Assembly: GCF_016424485.1 (NCBI RefSeq)
Contig: NZ_JAELUP010000023.1
Location: 1 to 64,000 of the forward strand
Direction: 5' to 3'
From: Paenibacillus roseus
Lineage (GTDB): Bacteria > Bacillota > Bacilli > Paenibacillales > Paenibacillaceae
Length of the DNA stretch: 64,000 nt
The notes beneath the pieces were generated by a model, which was given only the letters and a program-made list of their open reading frames with translations, ran no database searches and was not told where the DNA came from. Each line of letters begins with the position of its first letter. The stretch's first letter is position 1. Positions 29,452 through 38,214 of this stretch are shown here, piece after piece. A program made the position numbers and the translations under genes.

Positions 29452-29724
29452 TTACTTTACAGCTTCTTTTAATTTGTTGCCGGCTTTGAACGCGGGCACG
29501 TTGGATTCCGGAATTTCGATCGTATTGCCTGTTTGCGGGTTGCGTCCGATACGGCCGTTGCGCTTGCGAGTTTCGAATGTTCCGAAGCCGATCAGCTGTA
29601 CTTTGTCGCCGCTGGAGAGCGCTTCTGTTACTTCGCCCAGGAAGTTGTTCAGTACAGTCTCGACATCGCGCTTGGAAAGCCCGCTTTTTGCAGAAATGTT
29701 ATTGATTAAATCGGTTTTATTCAT
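29452..29724 (-). CDS. hbs: DNA-binding protein HU
   Basis: HU is the main nucleoid histone-like protein, an architectural DNA-bending dimer. The 90-residue protein carries the standard fold: MNKTDLINNISAKSGLSK, LSSGDKVQLIGFGTFETRKR, and the beta-arm GRNPQTGNTIEIPESNVPAFKAG (quoted in part as GRNPQTGNTIEIP). The start has AGGAGG upstream. In B. subtilis hbs lies elsewhere; here it heads the hbs-rqcP unit. A 190-bp region upstream should hold its promoter, which I could not fix. Confidence 0.96.
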   Translation of the reverse strand: MNKTDLINNISAKSGLSKRDVETVLNNFLGEVTEALSSGDKVQLIGFGTFETRKRNGRIGRNPQTGNTIEIPESNVPAFKAGNKLKEAVK

Positions 29725-29914
29725 TATTGTTTGCCTCCTAAATTGATTCTTTGATTTTGTAGTAGCGGTTTATCGCTTGATTTACAGAGTGAAACGACTT
29801 CCGAAGGATATATTCTGCCCGCTGCTGATAAAATCCTGCCCCTATCATAACTTTTTTATGAAAGTATGTTCCGAGAAGCATCAAGCTGCTGCAAACTGAT
29901 CCTCGATAAGGCTG

Positions 29915-31423
29915 CTATTTCAGCCGTTTCGCCTCCTCCCACCATTGATCCATTTCTATTAAATCAGTCTGGTCAAAAGTTTTGCCGTTTATACGAAGTT
30001 GATCTTCAATATAGGAAAAACGCCTTAAAAACTTACGGTTGGTGCGCTCTAGCGACTCTTCCGGATCGGCATGGAGGAAGCGTGATAGATTGACAGCGGC
30101 AAACAGCAAGTCTCCAAGTTCGTCCGCCATCCTCTCCGGATCCCCTGAATCGGCCGCCTCGCGCAGCTCCTGCAATTCCTCCTGCACTTTGGCAAACACA
30201 TCGTCCAGGTTGTCCCAGTCAAATCCAACCTTGGCCGCCTTCTTCTGCAGCTTGTAAGCCTTCATCAGCGCCGGCATCGGCGGTACGCCATCAAGCACAG
30301 AAGTGCGCTGGCTTATTCCTTTCGCGGCCTTTTCCTCAGCCTTCATCTGCTCCCAGTTGTTTAGCGCCTCCTCGGCATTATCGGCGTCCTTACCGCCAAA
30401 AACATGAGGATGACGGAAAATCAGCTTTTCATTGAGCGACTCAATAACGTCATATACGCTGAAGCTGCCCAGTTCCTCCTCCATCTGACTGTGCAGCAAG
30501 ACCTGGAGGACGACATCGCCGAATTCCTCCCGCATTCCTTCAGGATCATCATTATCCAGCGCTTCAATAGCCTCGTAAGTTTCTTCGATGAAATTTTTGC
30601 GAATCGACTGATGCGTCTGCTCGCGATCCCATGGACAACCTTCCGGACTGCGGAGAATGCGAACAATTTCATGCAGCCTTTCAAAGGAACGATTGCGCAA
30701 GCGGTCATCCGTACTCGCAGCCACATAAATCAGCGACAGATTGCCATAGCCTTCAATCCGGTCCAGCTCATACAGCGGAATCGTGACCACCTGTTCCTCG
30801 CCCGGCACTCCTAGCGCGTGGCCGACGACAACCGAATGTTCATCCGGGTAGCGCTCCATTAGCGTCAGCTTCACCTCGGAGGCGGTATACATATCATACA
30901 CTTGTCCGATCAGGGTATGAAGACGCGGATCAAGCTGGGAAGGCTGCATCCCGGCTGCATCCAGCAACTGAAAGCCCTCGATCGGATCAAAGCCTAGCGA
31001 GACAAAGGCTTGATCGAGGAAGCTTTGACCGCCCGCAATCTCAAGCCGTACCCCCCGCTCCGGGCAGCGCTCGCGGAGAAGCTGCACCGTTCGCTCTGCC
31101 ACCATCGGGTGGCCCGGTACGGCATACAGAATGCCTGCTGCCTGCCCGGAGCCGTCCTGCGCTACCTTAGCGGCCTGTTCCTCTGCGAGCCGCAGCAGCT
31201 CCCCGGTTATCGCTTCATAGACATCAGGGAAGGAATCGGATGCCTCATATATGTAATCGAAGGTGGAATAGCCCAGCCCTTCTTCGTCCAACAGACTCAG
31301 CATCGGATGCTTGCCAGTTCTGACATAGCGCCGCTCCGTCTGCTGGATTTTGCGCCATACGCCGAGGCTCAGCTGGTCGGCATCCCCGGAGCCGAGCCCG
31401 GCAATTGTAATTAACGGTTCCAT
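29915..31423 (-). CDS. yabN: Fused tetrapyrrole-methylase-like / MazG nucleotide pyrophosphohydrolase (YabN)
   Basis: The 502-residue fusion has an N-terminal SAM-dependent methyltransferase-like domain (TIAGLGSGDADQLS, AVPGHPMVAERTV, VVGHALGVPGEEQ; about 1-230). Two MazG helical domains follow, with EETYEAIEALD...EEFGDVVLQ and EELQELREAAD...DELGDLLFA metal sites (about 255-500). MazG hydrolyses non-canonical or damaged NTPs; the methylase-like part has no known substrate. The ATG at 31423 follows AAGGAGAG. The frame stays open far upstream only because of GC-rich DNA. It lies 29 nt after yabM. Confidence 0.93.
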   Translation of the reverse strand: MEPLITIAGLGSGDADQLSLGVWRKIQQTERRYVRTGKHPMLSLLDEEGLGYSTFDYIYEASDSFPDVYEAITGELLRLAEEQAAKVAQDGSGQAAGILYAVPGHPMVAERTVQLLRERCPERGVRLEIAGGQSFLDQAFVSLGFDPIEGFQLLDAAGMQPSQLDPRLHTLIGQVYDMYTASEVKLTLMERYPDEHSVVVGHALGVPGEEQVVTIPLYELDRIEGYGNLSLIYVAASTDDRLRNRSFERLHEIVRILRSPEGCPWDREQTHQSIRKNFIEETYEAIEALDNDDPEGMREEFGDVVLQVLLHSQMEEELGSFSVYDVIESLNEKLIFRHPHVFGGKDADNAEEALNNWEQMKAEEKAAKGISQRTSVLDGVPPMPALMKAYKLQKKAAKVGFDWDNLDDVFAKVQEELQELREAADSGDPERMADELGDLLFAAVNLSRFLHADPEESLERTNRKFLRRFSYIEDQLRINGKTFDQTDLIEMDQWWEEAKRLK

Positions 31424-31452
31424 CCTTTTCTCTCCTTCATCGTTATGCTTGC

Positions 31453-33135
31453 TTATGCGCGTTTCAGCAGGCGCAATCGTTCCAACAGCCCGGCGAGCTT
31501 GCTGCCGCCGGGCAGCGCGCGCAGCTCGCGCGCGCTCAGGCCGCCGCTGGCAACCAGCGCTGCGGCGAACACCATTGCGCCGACGGCCACGCCCGTCAGC
31601 GCAAGCACTGCCGCTGCGCCGCGGCCTGGCAGCGGCAGCACATCGAGCAGCCCGCCATGCAGGCGCTCGAGCAGCCATAGCGCTGCGAGCATGCACGCGA
31701 GCGCAAACGCAGTGCCCGCCGCGTAAGGCCTGGCGGGCAGGCGAACGCCGGCGGTGCGTACGGCCACGATGACGCCCGGCAGAGCGGCTGCGGTGAGCGC
31801 AATAACGCCGGCGTAGGCGGCGCCTTCAATGCCATATGCCGGCACAAGCACGGCATTAAGCAGCCCCTTCAGGAGCGCCGCCACAAGCAGCAGCAGTGCC
31901 GGTAGCCGCACTGAACCCATGCCTTGCAGCAGGGCTGCAGTCACTGCATTGAGCGAGCCGGCAAGCGCTGTACAGCATACCCAGATAAAGGTCCAGGTGG
32001 ACTGGTTATCCGAGTATAGCAATATGTTGATCGGTTCAGCCAGCCACACCAGACCGACCGTAGCGGCCGTGCCGAACCACCAGGTAAAGCGCATGGCCAG
32101 CTCTGTTCGTACCGACATGTCCGCCAGATCTCCCCTTGCACGGGCGACGGCCAGAATGGGAACGAGCGCGCCAGCCGCTCCGCCGGCCACCATAACGACC
32201 AGTTGTACCAGTGGCTGGCCGCGACTGTAGAGACCGAACATCGTCATCAGGTCCGTGCCTCCCAAGCCTGAAGCCGCAAGCAGGCGAGGTACGGTTATTG
32301 CATCGACGATCCCTGCGACAGGAACAGCCAGGGAGCCGAACGCCACCGGCAAGGCCAGCCGTGCCAGATTGCGCATCGAAGAAAGCAATCCTCTCCATGA
32401 CTTTGCCTCTGCATCGTGCCCAGCATAATGGGGCCGGATGCGCAGAGCCGGGTCCCGCAGCCAGAACAGCAGCAGCACTGCCAGACCTGCTGCACCTCCT
32501 GCTATCGTCCCTGCCATCGTCCCGGCAGCGATATGGCTTGCTGGCCAGCCTGCAGCAAGTCCCGCCAGCAACAGCGAGAGCATGGCGGCTACGCGGAATG
32601 TCTGTTCTATTACCTGAGACAGCGCCGAGGGGAGTATCTGCTGCTGTCCCTGGTAATAGCCGCGCAATGCGCCCACTGCCGGGACGAGCCAGAGGCCGAG
32701 CGAAGCCATGCGAATTGCCCATGCCGTGTCCGGGTCACCCAGCCAGGAGGCGGCCAGATCAGCGATTAGCCACATCACGCCAAAGCCCAGCAACCCTCCG
32801 GCCATAAGCAGCAGCAGACCAGCGCGAAGCACCCCCCTCATTGCCGCCCTGTCCCCGGCTTCATGATACTTTGCTATCAACAACGAGACTGCTACCGGTA
32901 TTCCTGCGGAAGAGAGGTACAACAGCAGTTGATAGAGCGGATACACGGCATTGTAAATGCCGAATACCCGGTCTCCGGCCAGATTCTGCAGCGGAATCTT
33001 CTGGAACGTACCCAGCACCTTGCTGAATAGCGCAGCACCGCCCAGCAGCACGGCTCCATGCAGCCAATGATCCTTTCGCGAGGACGCCTCGGCACTCGAA
33101 GCCGCTGAAATTTGCGTATCTTTGACAACACTCAT
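31453..33135 (-). CDS. yabM: Polysaccharide-export / lipid flippase family membrane protein (YabM, SpoVB-like)
   Basis: This is a MurJ/SpoVB/MATE-type transporter with about 14 TM helices, probably moving lipid-linked precursors across the membrane. Family marks are GAVLLGGAALFSKVLGTFQKIPL and VFGIYNAVYPLYQLLLYLSSAGIPVAVS (parts quoted). The 560-residue start at 33135 is a compromise: the ribosome binding site is weak, and the upstream codon at 33189 coincides with a TATAAT. The 3' third (31.45-31.8 kb) is much richer in G+C than the neighbours. It lies between spoVT and yabN as in B. subtilis. Confidence 0.88.
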   Translation of the reverse strand: MSVVKDTQISAASSAEASSRKDHWLHGAVLLGGAALFSKVLGTFQKIPLQNLAGDRVFGIYNAVYPLYQLLLYLSSAGIPVAVSLLIAKYHEAGDRAAMRGVLRAGLLLLMAGGLLGFGVMWLIADLAASWLGDPDTAWAIRMASLGLWLVPAVGALRGYYQGQQQILPSALSQVIEQTFRVAAMLSLLLAGLAAGWPASHIAAGTMAGTIAGGAAGLAVLLLFWLRDPALRIRPHYAGHDAEAKSWRGLLSSMRNLARLALPVAFGSLAVPVAGIVDAITVPRLLAASGLGGTDLMTMFGLYSRGQPLVQLVVMVAGGAAGALVPILAVARARGDLADMSVRTELAMRFTWWFGTAATVGLVWLAEPINILLYSDNQSTWTFIWVCCTALAGSLNAVTAALLQGMGSVRLPALLLLVAALLKGLLNAVLVPAYGIEGAAYAGVIALTAAALPGVIVAVRTAGVRLPARPYAAGTAFALACMLAALWLLERLHGGLLDVLPLPGRGAAAVLALTGVAVGAMVFAAALVASGGLSARELRALPGGSKLAGLLERLRLLKRA

Positions 33136-33240
33136 ATATAAGAACAAGCACCTGCCTATCTGTTCCTGACTGACACACATTTCTCCCATTATACTTTAAA
33201 ATGAACGAATGTGGTTATGCTGGACAGGTGCCTCTTAACG

Positions 33241-33288
33241 AAAAAGGCTTCCGCAGCAGTTGTCATCCCTTGCTGTGGAAGCTTTTTC
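33241..33288 (-). terminator. Terminator after spoVT
   Basis: The stem AGCTTCC-CAGCA / TGCTG-GGAAGCC (33246-33283) is flanked by A and T runs on both sides, so it can work in both directions. Confidence 0.85.
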
Positions 33289-33342
33289 TCTGAAATAATA
33301 TTGTGGACAGACCTAGCCGCCAATTTCCATACAACGGAGAAA

Positions 33343-33885
33343 TTACTGCTCCATTTGCTTGGCCAGGAAACCTGCGGCCGTCTCAGCCATCTTGATCTCC
33401 ATTTGGCCCATTTTAACAGATTCATCCTTGCTGACCAGAATGACCGTTCCAATCGGGTCTCCCCCGGCAATAATAGGCGCAGCGACAAGGGAAGTATAAG
33501 TCTCGTTGTTGTCCTTTACCAGCTCCTGGGTTGTGCTTGAGGACTCGGCTACAGTCTTGCGATTCTCCATACAGCTCTCCAGCAACTGCCCGATCTGCTT
33601 GTCCAGATATTCCTTCTTGGATGCTCCAGCGAGCGCGATAATGGTATCCCGGTCTGAAATCATCGTAATGTGATTGGTACTCTCAAACAAGGACTCGGCA
33701 TATTCTTTGGCAAAATCGCCTAGCTCGCCGATCGGGGAATATTTCTTAAGGATAACCTCTCCATCACGGTCTACAAAAATTTCAAGCGGGTCGCCTTCAC
33801 GTATGCGCAGCGTCCGGCGGATTTCCTTGGGGATGACCACACGGCCGAGATCATCGATACGACGCACGATTCCTGTTGCTTTCAT
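33343..33885 (-). CDS. spoVT: Stage V sporulation protein T
   Basis: SpoVT is a forespore regulator that tunes sigma-G genes. The 180-residue protein has an N-terminal swapped-hairpin AbrB-type DNA-binding domain (MKATGIVRRIDDLGRVVIPK, 1-50) and a C-terminal GAF-like domain (ITMISDRDTIIALAGASKKEY, VAAPIIAGGDPIGTVIL). The ATG at 33885 has GTGGGG about 10 nt upstream and gives the B. subtilis-like length. It is a separate unit with a strong terminator. I did not find a convincing sigma-G promoter upstream. Confidence 0.96.
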   Translation of the reverse strand: MKATGIVRRIDDLGRVVIPKEIRRTLRIREGDPLEIFVDRDGEVILKKYSPIGELGDFAKEYAESLFESTNHITMISDRDTIIALAGASKKEYLDKQIGQLLESCMENRKTVAESSSTTQELVKDNNETYTSLVAAPIIAGGDPIGTVILVSKDESVKMGQMEIKMAETAAGFLAKQMEQ

Positions 33886-34177
33886 TTCATGTTGCCCCAC
33901 TTTCACCAAATTTTTAATTTCTTGGGATTATACAACCTGGACGGTCGTTGTCTGGCAGACATCAGCGGCTGTCCGTTAGCTATGCTCAAGATTCATGCAA
34001 GAGACCAAAGCCGGTGCGCAGCCATCGTAAATGTTCCAACACACCGACGCCCTACAGCGCCAATGCGCCGATTGAAGTCCTTTCGAATCTGACCATAGTA
34101 TTCATCCGCTCCCAAATTCTTATACATCTCCCTTCGCACACAATTTTTGAGCATAATTCGCCAAAGGATACCCCATC

Positions 34178-34193
34178 CGTTCCACGTGAAACA
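34178..34193. promoter_or_regulatory. parS: parS-like ParB (Spo0J) binding site
   Basis: The 16-mer CGTTCCACGTGAAACA matches TGTTNCACGTGAAACA at all fixed positions except the first base. Such sites nucleate Spo0J/ParB and load SMC near the origin, which fits this region. Confidence 0.85.
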
Positions 34194-34226
34194 GCGAAGA
34201 CACCCTGCCCGGAGCCTTCGCTGTTT
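34189..34226 (-). terminator. Hairpin after the phn genes, overlapping parS
   Basis: Perfect 11-bp arms AAACAGCGAAG / CTTCGCTGTTT enclose a 16-nt loop, about 75 bp beyond the phnE stop. The T tract is short. The last bases of the parS site lie inside the stem. Confidence 0.65.
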
Positions 34227-34300
34227 GGTCACACTTTATGTTAGATAACTAAGTCGCTTTGCTGACTTGTTTGGCTATAGCCGCACCTGACTGCCTGCGT

Positions 34301-35104
34301 TTAAACAAGCTTTTTGCGGATTGCACCCGAGATCCAGTCGATCAACGTAATCATTACAATAATACCGAGCAGAATGATTCCTACCCGGTCCCAGCTCCGC
34401 GAGCTGAGGGCAAAAATAAGCGGTGTCCCGATGCCTCCTGCTCCAATAATGCCCAATATCGTCGCCGAGCGCACATTGATTTCGAACCGGTACAGCATAT
34501 AGGATAGGAAACCCGGGAGCACCTGCGGTAAGACCGCAAACCACAAAATTTGCAACCGATTTGCGCCGGATGCGGTCAATGCCTCTACTGGGCCCTTATC
34601 CATATTTTCAATTTCATCAGCAAACAGCTTGCCCAGCATCCCAACCGAATGGAGGCCTAGCGCCAGCACCCCGGCAAAGGCAACCGGACCGACCGCCTTG
34701 ATGAATAACAGCGCCATGATGATTTCAGGGAAGGTCCGGATGACACTGAGCAGCAGCTTACCTGAGCTGGATATGAGCCTTGTGCGGCTCAAATTCGATG
34801 CGGCCCAAAAAGCGAAGGGAATACAGATAACTGTAGATATTGCTGTTCCAAGTACTGAGATAGCCAGCGTATCCAGTAGACCACGCAGCAAATCCTCGCC
34901 TTCCGGCAAATAGACATATCCCCAGTCGGGAGATAGGAGGCCAGATAGAATAGCCCTCGATATTTGTCCTGCTGTCTCCTTGATTCCGTTAAATGGAACC
35001 CCTGCAATCGCCCAAACATATACGGCAATAACAGCTGCGAGGATCAGCCAGCGGTAATGATTTTTCTTAGGCCTACGAATCGATGCATTCCCTAATTTAC
35101 TCAT
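34301..35104 (-). CDS. phnE: Phosphonate-type ABC transporter permease (PhnE, second copy)
   Basis: This membrane subunit would form the transport channel with the other PhnE and PhnC. The 267-residue protein has about six TM helices (LILAAVIAVYVWAIAG, LAISVLGTAISTVICIPFAF, VAFAGVLALGLHSVGMLG). The EAA loop SGANRLQILWFAVLPQVLPG docks the ATPase. The start overlaps the upstream permease stop by 4 nt. The PhnE family also serves phosphite and other reduced or organic phosphorus compounds, so the substrate is open. Confidence 0.92.
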   Translation of the reverse strand: MSKLGNASIRRPKKNHYRWLILAAVIAVYVWAIAGVPFNGIKETAGQISRAILSGLLSPDWGYVYLPEGEDLLRGLLDTLAISVLGTAISTVICIPFAFWAASNLSRTRLISSSGKLLLSVIRTFPEIIMALLFIKAVGPVAFAGVLALGLHSVGMLGKLFADEIENMDKGPVEALTASGANRLQILWFAVLPQVLPGFLSYMLYRFEINVRSATILGIIGAGGIGTPLIFALSSRSWDRVGIILLGIIVMITLIDWISGAIRKKLV

Positions 35105-35901
35105 AGCAACTTCTCCCGCAGCTTCGAGCTGAGATAATCAATGATCAATACAATTGCCAATGTAAAGAGAATAATGACGCTTGTCTTGTTGTACTCCAGA
35201 TATCCAAGTGTTACTTCATAATACAAACCGATGCCGCCTGCGCCTACGAGACCCAGAATTGCGGCGGCCCGTACATTAATCTCAAAAGTGTAGAGCACGT
35301 AGGAAGCAAAATGAGCCTGTATTTGCGGGATGACGCTGTAAGCAATGAGCTGCAAGTAGTTGGCTCCTACTGCCGTCATCGCTTCAAGCGGCCCCCGATC
35401 AATCGTCTCCAGCGCTTCATAGGTCAGCTTGGCAATAAGTCCGAAGGAAAATACAGCCAGCGCGAATATGCCGGGCAGCGGTCCAAGACCGAAGATTGCG
35501 ACAAAAATCGCCGCCATCAGCAGGTCCGGAATAGTTCTGACAAGATTGAGCAAGAAACGGACGGGCATGTAGATCCATCTGGTACGAGTCAAATTGCTCG
35601 CGCTTAAGACGGCCACAGGAAGCGCCGCTATCGCTCCTATTGTTGTCCCTAGCAAAGCCATCCGGATTGTATCCAGCATCGCATCGGTAATATGCCGCAC
35701 ATAACTCCATTTAGGAGGGAACATTTGCCGGATCAAGTCCAGCACGTTCGGCAGACCCTCTATCAGCTCGCTAAGGGTAGATTCCGTCTGAACGGCACTG
35801 CCCCAGAGCAGCAGCAGGACAAGAACGACGGTCATATAATGCTTGAGCCTGCCGGGAGCCTGTGGGCGAACGCGCCGTTCTGTATGTTGGTTCCCGCTCA
35901 T
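35101..35901 (-). CDS. phnE: Phosphonate-type ABC transporter permease (PhnE, first copy)
   Basis: This is the partner permease of 266 residues with the same topology: an N-terminal TM ([15 protein letters not shown]), [23 protein letters not shown] core, and the EAA loop [21 protein letters not shown]. It overlaps phnC by 4 nt (ATGA) and the second permease by 4 nt. Two different permease genes suggest a heterodimeric channel. Confidence 0.92.
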   Translation of the reverse strand: MSGNQHTERRVRPQAPGRLKHYMTVVLVLLLLWGSAVQTESTLSELIEGLPNVLDLIRQMFPPKWSYVRHITDAMLDTIRMALLGTTIGAIAALPVAVLSASNLTRTRWIYMPVRFLLNLVRTIPDLLMAAIFVAIFGLGPLPGIFALAVFSFGLIAKLTYEALETIDRGPLEAMTAVGANYLQLIAYSVIPQIQAHFASYVLYTFEINVRAAAILGLVGAGGIGLYYEVTLGYLEYNKTSVIILFTLAIVLIIDYLSSKLREKLL

Positions 35902-36671
35902 ATCGCATGCTCCTCCAGCATCTCATCTTGTCTGAGCGGTCGACCGTAAATTTCGGAGAATTTCTCATCCGTCGCATCCTCTACAGGCCCGTCAAATACG
36001 ACCTCACCAGCACGAAGGCCAATGATCCGGGTCGCATACTGGCGGGCCGGATCGATAAAATGCAAATTGACGATTGTCGTAATGCCGAGATCCTGATTGA
36101 TTCGCTTGAGGTCATCCATAACCTGCTTGGTCGTCAATGGATCGAGAGAGGCTACCGGCTCGTCAGCCAGTATGATCTTGGCCTCCTGAGCAAGCACACG
36201 GGCAATTGCTACCCGCTGCTGTTGTCCCCCGGACAGCTCATCTGCGCGTGTGTAGGCCTTCTCTACGATATTCACCCGTTCCAGTGCCTGGAAGGCCAAC
36301 TCTTGATCCGGCTTCGGGAACAATCCCAGAATCGTACGCCAGGTGGGATGATAGCCGACACGCCCTGCCAAAACATTGCGCAGCACTGTCGTACGCTTGA
36401 CCAAGTTGAAGCTTTGGAAGATCATGCCGATATCACGCCGGATTCTGCGCAGCCTCTTCCCTGACGCCCTGGTGATGGAGCTCCCATCAATTATAATTTC
36501 ACCTTCTGTAATGTCATGGAGACGGTTAATCGACCGCAGCAGAGTCGACTTGCCTGCCCCTGACAGGCCGACGATCACAACAAACTCCCCTTTGTCCACG
36601 GAGAGGCTAATACGATTTAAACCTTTCGTTCCATTCGCATAGGTTTTGGATACATTTTTCAGCTCTATCAC
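35898..36671 (-). CDS. phnC: Phosphonate ABC transporter ATP-binding protein
   Basis: PhnC powers uptake by ATP hydrolysis at the cytoplasmic face. The 257-residue protein shows Walker [10 protein letters not shown] (about 35-43), Q loop MIFQSFNLV, signature [13 protein letters not shown], Walker [13 protein letters not shown] and the H-loop region ([10 protein letters not shown]). A hairpin separates it from phnD upstream, which may lower PhnC and PhnE levels relative to the binding protein. Confidence 0.94.
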   Translation of the reverse strand: MIELKNVSKTYANGTKGLNRISLSVDKGEFVVIVGLSGAGKSTLLRSINRLHDITEGEIIIDGSSITRASGKRLRRIRRDIGMIFQSFNLVKRTTVLRNVLAGRVGYHPTWRTILGLFPKPDQELAFQALERVNIVEKAYTRADELSGGQQQRVAIARVLAQEAKIILADEPVASLDPLTTKQVMDDLKRINQDLGITTIVNLHFIDPARQYATRIIGLRAGEVVFDGPVEDATDEKFSEIYGRPLRQDEMLEEHAI

Positions 36672-36759
36672 AAGGTTCTCATCCTTTTGAACGTTTTTTG
36701 TATACCCCTGCGGCGCTTCTTGGCATGCTGGAGCTTGTCCCCCATAAAAGGCTCATCTC

Positions 36760-36803
36760 TTAAAACAGCCAGCCAAAGTGCAACCGCACTCTGACTGGCT
36801 GGC
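36760..36803 (-). terminator. Hairpin between phnD and phnC (partial terminator)
   Basis: A long imperfect stem with arms CAGCCAGCCAAAGTGC (36766-36781) and GCACTCTGACTGGCTGG (36787-36803) ends in TTTT on the minus strand. The position after a binding-protein gene suggests attenuated read-through to the permease genes. Confidence 0.75.
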
Positions 36804-36886
36804 AAAATCAACCGTCTGTTTGCCGCTTCATGTACAATTCGAGACTTCACCTCATCCGAATAATCTGTTCAGTGAATTCGCTCAAC

Positions 36887-37882
36887 CTATTCGGTCTTTA
36901 CCTTTTCCCCATACTGGCGAACGATATCAAAAACTTTGTCCTCTGACTTCACATAACCCTCATGAGAGTAAATATCCTTAATGATGGCATGGCCTTCCGT
37001 ATCCTTGCCGATGTCGATAAAGGCTTGTTGAATCTTCTCCGCCCATTCTTTGTTAATATCGGAACGGACCGAGATCGTATCATTCGGAATCTTTTCCGTA
37101 AAGGCCAGCACCCGTGTATCTTCGAATACTTTCGGGTAATCCTTCTTCACAATATTACGGGCATCCTGAAATACCGCAGCGGCATCCACATCCCCGTTCA
37201 ATACAGCAAGCACGCCCTGATCATGACCTTTGATCGTTATCGCCTGCACATCCTTAAGCGGATTGAGTCCTGCTTCCATCAGCTTGCCGGCCGGCCATAC
37301 AAAGCCAGCGGAAGAAGTAACGTTCTGGTAAGCAATCCGCTTGTCCTTCAATTCCTCAACCGATTTGATTGGAGAATCCTTCTTCACAATAATCATTGCT
37401 TTATAAAAATCTACAAGCTGATCCGTCGGTTCTCCGGTCTCATCCTTGACACCGAAGCGCTGTGCCTGAAGGATAACCTCCGCTGCACCCTTTTCTTTCG
37501 CCAGAACATAAGCAGTTGGAGGCAGGAAGCCGACATCAACCTTTTTCGAGGCCATGGCTTCAATAATTGTATTGTAATCTGTAGAGACACTAACCTTCAC
37601 CGGGATGTGAAGACGATCGGACAGCAGCTTCTCAAGCGGCTTGGCCTTCGCTTCGAGAGTATCCGCATTCTGTGAGGGAACAAACTGCACAGTCAGCTTT
37701 TCCGGTACGTAACCTTCATTTGCAGTGTTGGAAGGCTTTTGCTCAGTCTGCGACTTGTTTTCGCCGGATGGAGCGGCAGCGCCACTATTTTTGCCTGTAT
37801 TTGCAGGCTCCTTGGCTCCACAGCCGCTAACAACGAGAATGAATAGTAGTAAAGGTATCATGATGCCAGATAATTTTCTCAA
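36887..37882 (-). CDS. phnD: Phosphonate ABC transporter substrate-binding lipoprotein
   Basis: PhnD captures the substrate outside the membrane. The 331-residue precursor starts at a TTG (37882) behind GGAGG and reads MRKLSGIMIP, then a hydrophobic core and the lipobox VVSGC (Cys21). A Ser/Thr/Asn-rich linker (about 22-50) follows. The family fold shows LTVQFVPSQNAD, STDYNTIIEAMASKKVDVGFLPP and AYQNVTSSAGFVWPAG. An upstream ATG gives a longer protein without a sensible signal. Five PhoP-box-like hexamers overlap its promoter. Confidence 0.93.
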   Translation of the reverse strand: MRKLSGIMIPLLLFILVVSGCGAKEPANTGKNSGAAAPSGENKSQTEQKPSNTANEGYVPEKLTVQFVPSQNADTLEAKAKPLEKLLSDRLHIPVKVSVSTDYNTIIEAMASKKVDVGFLPPTAYVLAKEKGAAEVILQAQRFGVKDETGEPTDQLVDFYKAMIIVKKDSPIKSVEELKDKRIAYQNVTSSAGFVWPAGKLMEAGLNPLKDVQAITIKGHDQGVLAVLNGDVDAAAVFQDARNIVKKDYPKVFEDTRVLAFTEKIPNDTISVRSDINKEWAEKIQQAFIDIGKDTEGHAIIKDIYSHEGYVKSEDKVFDIVRQYGEKVKTE

Positions 37883-37923
37883 ACTGAATAACCTCCAAAT
37901 GATCATTTTAACTGCTTGTTCCA

Positions 37924-37977
37924 AATATATAAAAGTTCTGTTAATAGAAAGTAAAAGAAATTGAGAACTTTTGTAAA
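37924..37977 (-). promoter_or_regulatory. PhoP (Pho) box array and -10 of the phn operon
   Basis: Reading the minus strand, TTTACA (37972), TCTCAA (37961), TTTACT (37950), TTAACA (37939) and TTTATA (37928) recur at an exact 11-bp period, the pattern of tandem PhoP boxes. A -10 TATATT (37924-37929) overlaps the last repeat, and no good -35 exists, as expected for an activator-dependent promoter. Confidence 0.75.
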
Positions 37978-37992
37978 TTTTTGAAATTTTGA

Positions 37993-38020
37993 TGGACATC
38001 TTATTTTGATTTGCTAGAAT
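37993..38020 (+). promoter_or_regulatory. Possible promoter of the 5'-nucleotidase-like gene
   Basis: TGGACA (37993-37998), 16 bp, TAGAAT (38015-38020) on the plus strand give a moderate sigma-A match about 195 bp before the gene. The rest of the gap (38021-38200) shows nothing else that I recognise. Confidence 0.4.
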
Positions 38021-38214
38021 GGGCGTAAACGGATTGTTCCATCTTATTTTTCAAGATTTTTCATTGCGGTCAGCTCCCGGCTGCTGATGTCGGCTTTGTA
38101 TGAGGACGGCCGCATCGCCGCCACAGCAGTGTGATTACAATGAGTATGCGCTATAGTCGTGGTCTACATTCTATTATTAGGATGAAAAACGGATTAAAAA
38201 GTGAGGAACCGATT

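Larger units (their letters stand above)
33886..34300. other. spoVT-phnE intergenic region
   Basis: The 415-bp gap holds a parS-like site (34178-34193) overlapping a hairpin (34189-34226). A possible -10 TATAAT lies near 33930, about 45 bp before spoVT. Short plus-strand frames are not supported. Confidence 0.6.

Noticed and set aside
33886..33990. SigG promoter for spoVT
   Set aside because: CATAGCTA near 33980 has wrong spacing to any -35-like sequence.
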